In this document: piece by piece, positions 43,566 through 52,099 of the stretch
Layout of the letters: each line of letters starts with the position of its first letter
Position numbering within the stretch: the first letter of the stretch is position 1
Assembly (NCBI RefSeq): GCF_946892675.1
Contig: NZ_CAMPOV010000001.1
Coordinates: forward strand, 1,400,033-1,464,032
From: Arthrobacter sp. Marseille-P9274
GTDB taxonomy: Bacteria > Actinomycetota > Actinomycetes > Actinomycetales > Micrococcaceae
DNA: 64,000 nt
Direction of reading: 5' to 3'
The notes under the pieces: model-generated
Database searches by the model: none
What the model was told of the DNA's origin: nothing
The model's input: the letters and a program-made list of their open reading frames with translations, nothing else
Position numbers and translations under genes: made by a program

Positions 43566-44750
43566 TCAGAGCGCCGCGGCGGCCGAAGTGTCGGTCGGGA
43601 CGGCCGCGGTGCCCGCCGTGGCCGCACCGGTCTTCGTGAACAATCCGGTCTCCACGGTCAGCCCCGGCCCGAAGGCCATGGAACAGATCCGCTCGTCCAT
43701 GCCGCCGAAGGGGGACTCCAGGATGTGCTTGAGGACGAACATAACGGTGGCACTGGACATGTTGCCGTAGTCGCGGAGCACGCTGCGGGCCGGCACCAGC
43801 TGCTTCTCGGCCAGCTCGAGTTTGGCCTCCACCTTGTCCAGGATGCTGCGGCCGCCGGGATGGATCGCCCAGTGCGTGATGTCCCGGTAGGGCCGCCCGT
43901 AGAGCGACGCGTCGCGTGCCAGCAGCGGATCGAGGGCTCCGACGATGTGGTCGTCGATGATATGCGGGACGTAGGTGCCGAGCACCATTTCGAAGCCCTC
44001 GTCGCCGATGTTCCAGGCCATCGATTCCTCGCCGACCGGAGTCAGCACGGTTTCGAAGTGGTCCAGCACGAGGGCGGTCGAGGTACCGGGCAGGTCGCGG
44101 GCAGTGACGACGGCGGCCGCGGCACCATCCGCGAACAGTGAGGAGCCCATGATCGTGTCCGGGTCATTCGACGAGCGCACGTGCAGCGTGCAGAGTTCGG
44201 CGGTCACGACCAGGACCACGGCGTCCGGGTCCGCCTCGCAGAAGGACTTCGCTGCGCGCAGGGCGGGAAAGGCTGCGTAACAGCCCATGAAACCGAGATG
44301 GTAGCGCTGGACCGACGGCTTGAGTCCGAGCGCCCTGACGATCTTGTAGTCCGGTCCGGGATTGAAGAACCCCGTGCAGGAGACCGTGACCACGTGGGTG
44401 ACGTCGGCCGGAGCCAGGTCCGGGCACGCGGCGAGGGCCTTCTCCGCCGCCTCGATGAACAGGGGCGTGGCTTTGGCGGCGAAGATGTCGTTGCGGACCT
44501 TGGTACTCGGGCTCAAAATTGTGCGGCTGCCAGCGTCAAAGAAGACGGGCTCCGCGCTGCGCCGGGTGAGGGTCAGTTCCTCCACGGCGGTGTAGCGGGT
44601 TTCGATGCCCGAGTAGTCGAACGAGGTGGCCACGAGACGCTGGCCCAGGCGGGTCAGCCCCGGCTGCGCGGCAAAAACGTCGCGGACCTCCGACTGGACC
44701 AGGACGGTCTCGGGAACGGCGGTTTCGAGAGCTCTGAGGGTGACCGGCAT
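43566..44750 (-). CDS. Type III polyketide synthase
   Basis: This 394-residue homodimeric thiolase-fold enzyme extends an acyl-CoA starter with malonyl-CoA. The catalytic triad is complete: Cys157 in HLGFMGCYAA, His297 in HWAIHPGG and Asn330 in RDYGNMSSAT. Bacterial relatives with this context make alkylresorcinols or alkylpyrones from long fatty acyl-CoA. It is first in an operon with a methyltransferase and a FAD hydroxylase, and divergent from a phosphoribosyltransferase gene. The starter length and cyclisation cannot be read from the sequence. Confidence 0.94.
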   Translation of the reverse strand: MPVTLRALETAVPETVLVQSEVRDVFAAQPGLTRLGQRLVATSFDYSGIETRYTAVEELTLTRRSAEPVFFDAGSRTILSPSTKVRNDIFAAKATPLFIEAAEKALAACPDLAPADVTHVVTVSCTGFFNPGPDYKIVRALGLKPSVQRYHLGFMGCYAAFPALRAAKSFCEADPDAVVLVVTAELCTLHVRSSNDPDTIMGSSLFADGAAAAVVTARDLPGTSTALVLDHFETVLTPVGEESMAWNIGDEGFEMVLGTYVPHIIDDHIVGALDPLLARDASLYGRPYRDITHWAIHPGGRSILDKVEAKLELAEKQLVPARSVLRDYGNMSSATVMFVLKHILESPFGGMDERICSMAFGPGLTVETGLFTKTGAATAGTAAVPTDTSAAAAL

Positions 44751-44921
44751 GGTCCATTCTTAGTTGAGCCGCCCGCCGAAGACAATGGCCGCCTCCGGAT
44801 CAGCCCGCCTTGGCGGTCGCTTGTGTGCTGTCGGAATGAGTCATACGGTGGAGAAAAGTAAGCCAACTGAAGATTGCTCACGGCAGCCGTGCAGCCGAAC
44901 CGGGACCAGACGGGAGGCACG

Positions 44922-45602
44922 ATGCGGATCAGAGCCGAACGGGCCAAACAGTATCCGGACCGCCGCGAGGCCGGCAGGACACTGGCAACGCACCTGCAGG
45001 CCTACGTCGGCAGGGAGGACACGCTGGTCCTGGGGTTGCCGCGCGGCGGAGTCCCGGTGGCCGCGGCCGTGGCCGATGGCCTGGACTTGCCGATGGACGT
45101 GGTCCTGGTGCGCAAGATCGGCGTCCCCGGGCATGCCGAAGTGGCGATGGGCGCCATGGCGTCCGTCGCCGGCCACCAGGTGACGGTCCGGAACGAGGAC
45201 GTCCTCTCCCGCTATGTTGCGGACTTCGGCCGCCGGGCGGCGTTCGAGGATGTCGCCGGGCGGGAGCGCACGGAACTGGAACGCCGGGAGCAGCTGTACC
45301 GGTCCGGGCGGGAACCACCTGCTGTCGCCGGGCGCACGGTCATAGTGGTCGACGACGGTCTGGCGACCGGGGCGACCATGCGGGCCGCGGTGGCCGTCCT
45401 GCGGGAGCTGGATCCGGAGCGCATTGTCGTCGCCGTCCCGGTGGGACTCGGCCACACCTGCGAGCTGTTGCGGCGGGAAGCCGACGAGGTCGTCTGCCCC
45501 TGGGTCCCGAAGGACTTCGTGGCCGTGGGGCAGGCCTACGAGATTTTCGACCAGACAAGCGACGAGGAGGTGATACGGCTGCTGGCCGGGCACCGCCATT
45601 AG
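44922..45602 (+). CDS. Phosphoribosyltransferase-family protein
   Basis: This 226-residue type I phosphoribosyltransferase fold has the PRPP loop VIVVDDGLATGATM (about 147-160) and an N-terminal VLGLPRGGVPVAAAVA with the PPi loop. Similar stand-alone proteins occur across actinobacteria, often near stress genes, with unknown substrates. I start at ATG 44922 behind GGGAGG; the frame can be extended 48 bases upstream without a ribosome-binding site. It is divergent from the PKS gene and precedes the ATP-grasp gene by 110 bases. Confidence 0.9.
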   Translation: MRIRAERAKQYPDRREAGRTLATHLQAYVGREDTLVLGLPRGGVPVAAAVADGLDLPMDVVLVRKIGVPGHAEVAMGAMASVAGHQVTVRNEDVLSRYVADFGRRAAFEDVAGRERTELERREQLYRSGREPPAVAGRTVIVVDDGLATGATMRAAVAVLRELDPERIVVAVPVGLGHTCELLRREADEVVCPWVPKDFVAVGQAYEIFDQTSDEEVIRLLAGHRH

Positions 45603-45674
45603 GCCTGGCTCATCCGGTGCCCGGAGAACCCCGCGGCATCGGTCGGCACACGATGGGGGAGAACAACAAAATCC

Positions 45675-45697
45675 CCGGCAGCTTCTACTGCTGCCGG
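45675..45697 (+). promoter_or_regulatory. Hairpin before the ATP-grasp gene
   Basis: An 8-bp perfect stem (CCGGCAGC / GCTGCCGG) with a 7-base loop ends just before the AGAAGGGA Shine-Dalgarno of the ATP-grasp gene. It could affect initiation or mRNA stability. Confidence 0.45.
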
Positions 45698-45712
45698 AGA
45701 AGGGACGGCACT

Positions 45713-47020
45713 ATGACAACCAAGAACGTATTTGTACTGGGTCTGACCGAGGTCCAGCGAGGTGAATTGGAGACTGTCCGCGGTGCCGATCACTACACGT
45801 TCCACAACCTGCTCGACTATTCGATCCTGGTCAACACGGCCGAGATCGACTTCCGCGGCCTGCTGGAGCAGGCACGCAGGGAACTCCGGGAGTTCGACGG
45901 CTCCGTGGACGCGATCATCACGCACTGGGATTTCCCCGCAAGCATCATCGGCCCCGTCCTGTCGGCCGAGTTCGGACTGCCCGCTCCCTCGCTGGAGAGC
46001 CTGCTCAAGTGCGAACACAAGTACTGGAGCCGGCTGGAACAGCAGGCCGCGGTTCCGGAATGCGTCCCGCAGTTCGCGGCCTTCGACCCGTTCGACGACG
46101 AGGCCCTGGACAAGATCGACATCCCGTACCCGTTCTGGGTGAAGCCGGTGAAGGCGCATTCCTCGAATCTTGGCTTCGCCGTCGAGGACGAGGCGGGATT
46201 CCGTCAGGCCGTCACGAAGATCAGGGCCGAAATCGGCCAGGTCGGAGACGCCTTCAACGAGGTCCTCTCGCTCATTGACCTTCCCGCCAAGATCGGCGGT
46301 ACCGGCGGCAATACCTGCCTGGCCGAACAGTTCGTCTCGGGGACCCAGGCTGCCCCCGAAGGGACCATGTTCCGGGGCACGTTCAACGCCCACGGCGTCT
46401 TCGACATGCATAAGGACGACGCCGGCACCAGCTTCGAGCGCCTGGACTACCCGGCCAACAGCGTGCCGGAGAGCGTGCAGCAGCGGATGATCGACGTCAC
46501 CGAGCGGTACATCCGGCACGTAGGCTTCGACAACGGCTGCTTCAATGCCGAGTTCATGTGGGACGAGGCCGAGGACAAGCTCTGGCTGATCGAGGTCAAC
46601 ACCCGCATCTCGCAGTCGCACAGCGACCTCTTCGCGAAGGTCGACGGCGTCTCCAACCACGAGGTCGCCATCCGGATCGCCCTGGACCAGGAACCGCGCA
46701 TGCCGCACCGCGAGGGGAACTTTGCCGTCGCCTCCCAGTGCATGATCTTCCACGACGAGGACGCGATCGTCACCAGGGTCCCCACCGACGCCGAACGCGA
46801 CGCCATCCGGCAGAAGTACCCGGAGACGACGGTGACCCTGCAGGTCAAGGACGGCGAACGCCTCTCCGAACTGCCCAACCAGGACAGCTACCGCTACATC
46901 CTGGGCAAGCTTTACATCGGAGCCGACGACCGCCGCCAGCTGGTGGAGCGCTACAACAGCATCCTCGAGGAGCTTCCCTTCGAGTTCGCACCGGTGGAAT
47001 CGCAGAAAGGAGCCGCGTGA
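45713..47020 (+). CDS. ATP-grasp domain ligase coupled to a serine hydrolase
   Basis: This 435-residue ATP-grasp protein should form a carboxylate-amine or carboxylate-thiol bond via an acyl-phosphate. The fold is clear: PFWVKPVKAHSSNLGF (ATP Lys, about 140-155), CLAEQFVSGTQ and the Mg-binding LWLIEVNTRISQSHSDLF near 290-310. The N-terminal about 90 residues form a pre-ATP-grasp domain. I cannot place it in a named subfamily such as PurK, Ddl or RimK. Start ATG 45713 follows AGAAGGGA. Its TGA overlaps the GTG of the CocE/NonD hydrolase (GTGA), so the two are made together. Confidence 0.9.
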   Translation: MTTKNVFVLGLTEVQRGELETVRGADHYTFHNLLDYSILVNTAEIDFRGLLEQARRELREFDGSVDAIITHWDFPASIIGPVLSAEFGLPAPSLESLLKCEHKYWSRLEQQAAVPECVPQFAAFDPFDDEALDKIDIPYPFWVKPVKAHSSNLGFAVEDEAGFRQAVTKIRAEIGQVGDAFNEVLSLIDLPAKIGGTGGNTCLAEQFVSGTQAAPEGTMFRGTFNAHGVFDMHKDDAGTSFERLDYPANSVPESVQQRMIDVTERYIRHVGFDNGCFNAEFMWDEAEDKLWLIEVNTRISQSHSDLFAKVDGVSNHEVAIRIALDQEPRMPHREGNFAVASQCMIFHDEDAIVTRVPTDAERDAIRQKYPETTVTLQVKDGERLSELPNQDSYRYILGKLYIGADDRRQLVERYNSILEELPFEFAPVESQKGAA

Positions 47021-49056
47021 AGACAGTCACCGAGTTTCCCCACGAAGTCCGCACGATTGAAAACCTGTACATCCCCATGCGCGACGGCGCCCGCTTGGCC
47101 GCCAGGCTCTGGCTTCCGGTCGACGCCGAACAGCTGCCGGTACCAGCGGTCCTGGAGTACCTGCCGTACCGAAAGCGCGACAGCACCCGCGGGCGGGATG
47201 CGCTCAACCATCCCTACCTGGCCGGGCACGGCTACGGCTGCATCCGGGTGGACATGCGCGGCAGCGGCGACTCGGACGGGGTGATTGTCGACGAGTACCG
47301 ACCGCAGGAGCACGAGGACGCCGAGGACGTGATCGCCTGGCTGGCCGAACAGCCTTGGTGCGACGGGAATGTCGGCATGATGGGCATCTCGTGGGGCGGC
47401 TTCAACAGCCTCCAGGTCGCGGCGCGCCGCCCGCCGGCGCTCAAGGCCATCATTAGCGCCTCCGCCACCGAGGATCTGTACGTCGACAACATGCACTACA
47501 TGGGCGGATGCCTGCTCGCGGACAACCTCTCCGAGGCCACCGTGATGTTGGCGTTCAACAGCCTTCCGCCCGATCCCGCCATCGTCGGGGAGCGCTGGCG
47601 CGAGCTCTGGCACGAGCGTCTGGAAGGCAGCGGCCTGTGGCTGGAGACCTGGCTGGAGCACCAGCGCCGGGACGATTACTGGAAGCCGGCATCCGTGTGC
47701 GAGGACTACAGTTCGATCCAGTGTCCGGTCATGGCGGTCGGCGGCTGGGCGGACGGCTACACCAACGCCATTTTCCGCCTCCTCGAACATCTTGAGGTGC
47801 CGCGGAAGGGGCTCATTGGCCCGTGGGGGCACAAGTATCCGCACCTCGGCGTCCCGGGCCCGGCGATCGGCTTCCTCCAGGAGGTCGTGCGCTGGTGGGA
47901 CCACTGGCTTAAGGGCAAGGACACCGGCCTGATGGACGAGCCGATGCTGCGTGCCTGGATGCAGGACAGCATTTCGCCCGAGCCCTCCTATGCGGACCGG
48001 CCCGGGCGGTGGGTTGCCGAGGACTCCTGGCCGTCGGCCAATGTTGAGCCGCGGCGCTTCGCCTTGACCCGCCACGGCATCGAGGAGGGGGACGCCCCGG
48101 ACGGGGACGGCAGTGACGTAACCCTGCAGTCGCCGCTCAGCGTCGGCATGTTCGCCGGCAAGTGGGCCTCCTACGCGGCGACCCCGGACCTGCCCTTCGA
48201 CCAGCGCGAGGAAGACGGCGGGGCGCTGGTCTACGAGACGGAGCCGCTCACCCGAACGATGGAGATCTTCGGGCTGCCGTCGGCCTCGTTCGAGGTCTCC
48301 GCGGATAAACCGGTCGCCCAGCTCGCGGTGCGCCTGTCCGACGTCGCCCCGAACGGCGAGGCCACCCGCTTCACCTACGGGTTGCTGAACCTCACGCACC
48401 GGGACGGGAGCGAGGATCCGCAGCCGCTGGTTCCGGGGGAGCGGTACCGGGTCACGGTCCCGCTGAACGGCATTGCGCAGAGCATCCCGGCGGGCCACCG
48501 GCTTCGTCTCTCGGTGTCGACTTCGTACTGGCCGCTCGCCTGGCCCGCCCCGGATGCCGCCATGGTCACGTTCAGCGCCGGCGCCGGCTCACTGACCCTG
48601 CCCGTGCGCGAGCCCCGCGAATCGGACGTGCGGCTCAGGGAGTTCGATGAGCCCGCCGCGGCCCGGGAACTGGAGACCACGGTGCTGGAGCCGGGTGAAC
48701 ACCATTGGCGGGTGTCCCGGGACCTGGCGACCAACGTCTCGACGCTGGAAGTGGTCAACGACCAGGGCACCTTCCGCATCGACGAAACGGACACGCTGAT
48801 CCGGCGCGCGACCAGCGAGTGGTACAGCTTCCGCTGGAACGAAGTGAACTCGGTCCGCGGCGAGACGCGGACGGTGCGCAGGTTCGAGCGCGACGACTGG
48901 AAGGTCGAAGTCGTCACACGCACGGTCCTGACCTCCACGCCGTCGGACTTCCACGTCAACGCCCAACTGGACGCATACGAACTCGACGCCGGGCGCGGCG
49001 ATCCGCGGGTCTACTCGCAGAACTGGCAGCGTGCGGTTCCCCGGGACCTGGTCTAA
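47017..49056 (+). CDS. CocE/NonD (S15-like) serine hydrolase with C-terminal extension
   Basis: This 679-residue alpha/beta hydrolase has Ser125 in GISWGG, Asp246 in GGWADGY and His272 in GPWGHKY as the likely triad, plus the jelly-roll X-Pro dipeptidase C-domain (LRLSVSTSYWPLAWP). The family cleaves esters or Xaa-Pro amide bonds. About 130 residues follow the jelly-roll, rich in charged beta-strand segments (TRTVRRFERDDWKVEVVTRT), and are not part of the usual family. GTG start after AAAGGAG, overlapping the ATP-grasp stop. The pairing suggests it hydrolyses, activates or recycles the ligase product. Confidence 0.9.
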   Translation: MKTVTEFPHEVRTIENLYIPMRDGARLAARLWLPVDAEQLPVPAVLEYLPYRKRDSTRGRDALNHPYLAGHGYGCIRVDMRGSGDSDGVIVDEYRPQEHEDAEDVIAWLAEQPWCDGNVGMMGISWGGFNSLQVAARRPPALKAIISASATEDLYVDNMHYMGGCLLADNLSEATVMLAFNSLPPDPAIVGERWRELWHERLEGSGLWLETWLEHQRRDDYWKPASVCEDYSSIQCPVMAVGGWADGYTNAIFRLLEHLEVPRKGLIGPWGHKYPHLGVPGPAIGFLQEVVRWWDHWLKGKDTGLMDEPMLRAWMQDSISPEPSYADRPGRWVAEDSWPSANVEPRRFALTRHGIEEGDAPDGDGSDVTLQSPLSVGMFAGKWASYAATPDLPFDQREEDGGALVYETEPLTRTMEIFGLPSASFEVSADKPVAQLAVRLSDVAPNGEATRFTYGLLNLTHRDGSEDPQPLVPGERYRVTVPLNGIAQSIPAGHRLRLSVSTSYWPLAWPAPDAAMVTFSAGAGSLTLPVREPRESDVRLREFDEPAAARELETTVLEPGEHHWRVSRDLATNVSTLEVVNDQGTFRIDETDTLIRRATSEWYSFRWNEVNSVRGETRTVRRFERDDWKVEVVTRTVLTSTPSDFHVNAQLDAYELDAGRGDPRVYSQNWQRAVPRDLV

Positions 49057-49076
49057 CCGAACAAGGAAGGAACACC

Positions 49077-49286
49077 ATGAACAGCAAGGACGATGAACGC
49101 GGCACCGTGCCCAACGCCCAGCCTCCGCAGGAGGAGGCCCGGGCCTCGCAGGAAGGGGCGGCATCGGCCAATCCCGACCCGGCCGAAGGCAACGTGACGG
49201 GACTGGAACCGGGCGGCGGCGTTCCTCCGGGGGAGACGCCACCGGCCGAAGACCAGATGAGCGCAGACCAGGGCCACGAGGAGTAG
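49077..49286 (+). CDS. Small acidic DUF6480-like protein
   Basis: This 69-residue, hydrophilic, proline- and glycine-rich protein contains LEPGGGVPPGETPPAED, the core of the DUF6480 family, and no hydrophobic segment. It is probably disordered. Function is unknown. It starts 21 bases after the hydrolase stop behind a strong AAGGAAGGA, and the YtxH-like gene follows after seven bases, so it is likely in the same transcript. Confidence 0.8.
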   Translation: MNSKDDERGTVPNAQPPQEEARASQEGAASANPDPAEGNVTGLEPGGGVPPGETPPAEDQMSADQGHEE

Positions 49287-49293
49287 CGGCGCC

Positions 49294-49686
49294 ATGATGA
49301 AAAAACTCCTGTTCGGCGCCGGGCTCGCCACCGGCTTCATCCTCGGGTCCAAGGCCGGCCGCGGCTCGTACGACCGACTGGCAAGCGTGGTCGGAAGGAT
49401 CTGGCGTGCCAAGACCGGCCCCGCCGCCGGCCCGAGCGGCCGCCGCTCCGCGGGGAGCATTGCCCCCGCGGACGCCGTGCGTGCGGCACCGGAGCGATCA
49501 GACGCGGCACGCGACCAGTTCGGCCTGGCCGACGCAGCCGCCCATTCCGGGCAGTCCGCGGCCGAGCGGCGGGTGGGCACGGACCCGTCCATGGACGATC
49601 GCCCCGGCTCCGAATGGCGCGGCCCGCGCGCCGCCGGGAGCGTCGAGACGGTGGGCGACCCGGAGGAGGAACTAGGCCATTCCTAG
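49294..49686 (+). CDS. Small YtxH-like membrane protein
   Basis: This 130-residue protein begins KKLLFGAGLATGFILGSKAG, a Gly-rich membrane segment that is then followed by RGSYDRL. This is the pattern of YtxH-like actinobacterial proteins (GxLGSKAGRxxY). The rest is hydrophilic and probably disordered. Function is unknown. It is the last of the run ATP-grasp, hydrolase, DUF6480-like, YtxH-like, and a convergent gene follows after 19 bases. Confidence 0.8.
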   Translation: MMKKLLFGAGLATGFILGSKAGRGSYDRLASVVGRIWRAKTGPAAGPSGRRSAGSIAPADAVRAAPERSDAARDQFGLADAAAHSGQSAAERRVGTDPSMDDRPGSEWRGPRAAGSVETVGDPEEELGHS

Positions 49687-49705
49687 GCTGCCCGGCAGCA
49701 CCGGG

Positions 49706-50143
49706 TCAGCCGGCCTCCCGACGGAACGGCATCGATGGAGGTACGGCGACCCGGTGCGGGGCTGCATTGAGCCTCCGGCCGCGCACGCCCTGCGCCGGGA
49801 CGGCGAAAACCACCACCTGGCGGGCGCCGTCGGCCTCTTTGGACTTGATCGTCAGGCTGCGCGCTCCCAGCGGCACGGCAGGCGTGAAGACATGCAGCTG
49901 CCTCGACCCCATGGTCATGGTTCCCCCGTGCGCGTAGTCGGTGCCCAGATGGTCCTCGACGAAGATCTCGGGGTCCGCGACAGGGCCATCTCCCGGCGAC
50001 GTCAGCTGGAGGTTGACCACGAGTCCGCTGCTCCAGACCTCGACCGAGAGAACAATGAACTCGGTGTGCGGCGTATGGTGGCGGCCCAGCGTCTGAGGCA
50101 GCAGTACGTGCCGAAGTTCGCCCGTGGGCAGTGGGTCTTTCAT
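49706..50143 (-). CDS. Conserved hypothetical protein, beta-rich
   Basis: I do not recognise this 145-residue protein. It is predicted soluble and strand-rich (FIVLSVEVWSSGLVVNLQL; RSLTIKSKEADGARQVVVF), with no signal peptide and no catalytic motif visible. The start is well supported by a perfect AGGAGG eight bases upstream of ATG 50143; this ribosome-binding site lies inside a short CACCT/AGGTG self-complementary sequence. The gene is antisense to the preceding operon and divergent from the GH13 gene. Confidence 0.75.
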   Translation of the reverse strand: MKDPLPTGELRHVLLPQTLGRHHTPHTEFIVLSVEVWSSGLVVNLQLTSPGDGPVADPEIFVEDHLGTDYAHGGTMTMGSRQLHVFTPAVPLGARSLTIKSKEADGARQVVVFAVPAQGVRGRRLNAAPHRVAVPPSMPFRREAG

Positions 50144-50228
50144 GAGGCACCTCCTGAGGTGAAGATACCCATTTTAGTAAGCGGGCGTTCACTGCGCACT
50201 GATTTCGGCCCTGATTCTTCAACCTCCC

Positions 50229-50258
50229 TCGACAGTGGTCGAGCGGCGATGCTAGACA
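50229..50258 (+). promoter_or_regulatory. Candidate promoter of the TreS-like gene
   Basis: TCGACA and TAGACA lie 18 bases apart. The 8-mer GCTAGACA also occurs before the CBS gene at 53869-53876 with TTCAAC at 17-base spacing. The shared box may mark co-regulation. Confidence 0.35.
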
Positions 50259-50260
50259 GA

Positions 50261-50300
50261 GGGCACGGGCGGTCGCAGCTGCATAGCGCCGCCCGTGCCC
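50261..50300 (+). promoter_or_regulatory. Leader hairpin upstream of the TreS-like gene
   Basis: A perfect 12-bp stem (GGGCACGGGCGG / CCGCCCGTGCCC) encloses a CGC/GCG stem offset by one unpaired T. It starts just after the candidate promoter and 67 bases before the gene, so it would be at the 5' end of the mRNA. Confidence 0.55.
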
Positions 50301-50366
50301 GACACGAGCACGAGTCCGATCCCCGAACCGGTTGCGCGGCGGCCGGAATCCAAGGAGCAACGGTCC

Positions 50367-52091
50367 ATGCGTATTGCCGACACATCCGATCTATGGTGGA
50401 AGAACGCGCTGATCTATTGCGTGGACATCGAGACGTTCTTCGACTCCAATGGCGACGGCACCGGTGACATCGCCGGCCTCGCTGAGCGCGTGGACTACCT
50501 GGTCGAGCTGGGTGTGACCTGCCTGTGGCTGATGCCGTTCTATCCGACGCCGGACCGGGACGACGGCTACGACATCATAGACTTCTACGGCGTCGACCAC
50601 CGGCTGGGCAGTGCCGGAGACCTGGTGGAGCTGATCCGCACCGCCAAGAGCCGCGGCCTGCGCGTCATCGCCGACCTGGTGGTGAACCACACCTCGGACC
50701 AGCACCCGTGGTTCCAGGCCTCCCGGGCCAGCACCGACAATGAGTTCCGCGACTACTATGTCTGGCGCGAGGACGAGCCGCCGGACACCTCGGACCTGGT
50801 GGTCTTCACCCAGGAGGAGAAGGGTGTCTGGACCAAGGATGAGCAGACCGGGCACTGGTACCTGCACCGCTTCTACAAGCACCAGCCGGACCTGAACATC
50901 GCGAACCCGAAAGTCCGCGACGAGATAGCCAAGATCATCGGATTCTGGCTGCAGCTCGGCCTTGACGGGTTCCGGGTAGACGCCGTCCCGCAACTGGTCA
51001 CCGTCGGGCTGAAAGACCAACTCGAGAGCTCCGAAGCCTTTACCGATCCGCACGGCTTCCTGCGTTCGCTGCGCCGCTTCATGAACCGCCGGAACGGCCA
51101 GTCCGTTCTGCTCGGCGAGGTCAACCTGCCCTACAAGGACCAGGTCAGCCTGTTCGGCGACGGGGACAGCGCGGAACTGACCCTGATCTTCGACTTCGTG
51201 GCGATGCAGCAAATGTACCTCTCGCTGGCCCGTTCGGACGCCGGGCCGCTGGCGACCGCCCTGAAGAACCGGCCTTCGATCCCGCCGGAAGCGCAGTGGG
51301 CTACCTTCGTCCGCAACCACGACGAGCTGACGCTTGACCAGCTTTCGGAGTCCGAGCGCGAGGAGGTCTTCGCGGCATTCGGTCCGGAGAAGCGGATGCA
51401 GGTCTACGACCGCGGCCTCAAGCGCCGCCTGCCTCCCATGCTGCAGGGCGACCCGGACCGGATCAAGATGGTGTATTCCCTGCTCTTCTCGCTTCCCGGA
51501 ACCCCGGCGCTCTACTACGGCGAGGAGGTCGGCATGGGGGAGGACCTGTCGGCTGACGGCCGAATGTCCGTGCGGACCCCCATGCAGTGGACCTCGGGCC
51601 CGAACGGCGGATTCTCCTCCGCACCGCCGGAAGACCTGGCCAGCGCCGTCGTCCGCGGCGATTTCGGTCCCCGGCACGTCAATGTTGCCGATGCCAAGCA
51701 CGACCCCGATTCGCTGTTGAACTTCACCACGAACCTCGCACGCCGCTACCGCGAATGCCCCGAACTGGCCTGGGGGAGCTTCTCTGTCCTGGACCAGCCC
51801 CGCAAGGAGGTCCTCGCCCACCGCTGCACCTGGGAGGGCTCCAGCGTGATCGCGGTGCACAACTTCGGCCCGGCCAAGACCAAAGTTCCGCTGCTGCTCA
51901 AGGACGCCGGACCGGACGCCCGCTTGATGGACCTGCTGGGCCAGGAGCATCTGGAACTTAACGACGACGGCGCGGTGCAGCTTGAGCTGCCGGGCTACGG
52001 TTTCCGCTGGATGCGGCTACTGTCCCGCGGCGAGGAAACCCATAAGCTTCCGCAAGTCATGACCACCGTGGCTTCGGCAGGAAAGGATTGA
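50367..52091 (+). CDS. GH13 enzyme, trehalose synthase (TreS)-like
   Basis: This 574-residue alpha-amylase family protein is closest to trehalose synthase: FFDSNGDGTGDIAGL, MPFYPTPDRDDGYDI, VIADLVVNHTSDQHPWF, the nucleophile Asp in GLDGFRVDAV, the acid/base Glu in LLGEVNLP and the third Asp in VRNHDEL. TreS interconverts maltose and trehalose; activity is inferred by similarity. The partner maltokinase gene that often follows treS is missing. Start ATG 50367 after CAAGGAGC. Its TGA lies at 52089-52091, and a second GH13 gene begins within 10 bases, so they are co-transcribed. Confidence 0.88.
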   Translation: MRIADTSDLWWKNALIYCVDIETFFDSNGDGTGDIAGLAERVDYLVELGVTCLWLMPFYPTPDRDDGYDIIDFYGVDHRLGSAGDLVELIRTAKSRGLRVIADLVVNHTSDQHPWFQASRASTDNEFRDYYVWREDEPPDTSDLVVFTQEEKGVWTKDEQTGHWYLHRFYKHQPDLNIANPKVRDEIAKIIGFWLQLGLDGFRVDAVPQLVTVGLKDQLESSEAFTDPHGFLRSLRRFMNRRNGQSVLLGEVNLPYKDQVSLFGDGDSAELTLIFDFVAMQQMYLSLARSDAGPLATALKNRPSIPPEAQWATFVRNHDELTLDQLSESEREEVFAAFGPEKRMQVYDRGLKRRLPPMLQGDPDRIKMVYSLLFSLPGTPALYYGEEVGMGEDLSADGRMSVRTPMQWTSGPNGGFSSAPPEDLASAVVRGDFGPRHVNVADAKHDPDSLLNFTTNLARRYRECPELAWGSFSVLDQPRKEVLAHRCTWEGSSVIAVHNFGPAKTKVPLLLKDAGPDARLMDLLGQEHLELNDDGAVQLELPGYGFRWMRLLSRGEETHKLPQVMTTVASAGKD

Positions 52092-52099
52092 CAGCATTG

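Noticed and set aside
46558-47016. Long upstream extension of the CocE/NonD frame
   Set aside because: It runs through the ATP-grasp gene in another frame; the GTG at 47017 with AAAGGAG fits the family start.
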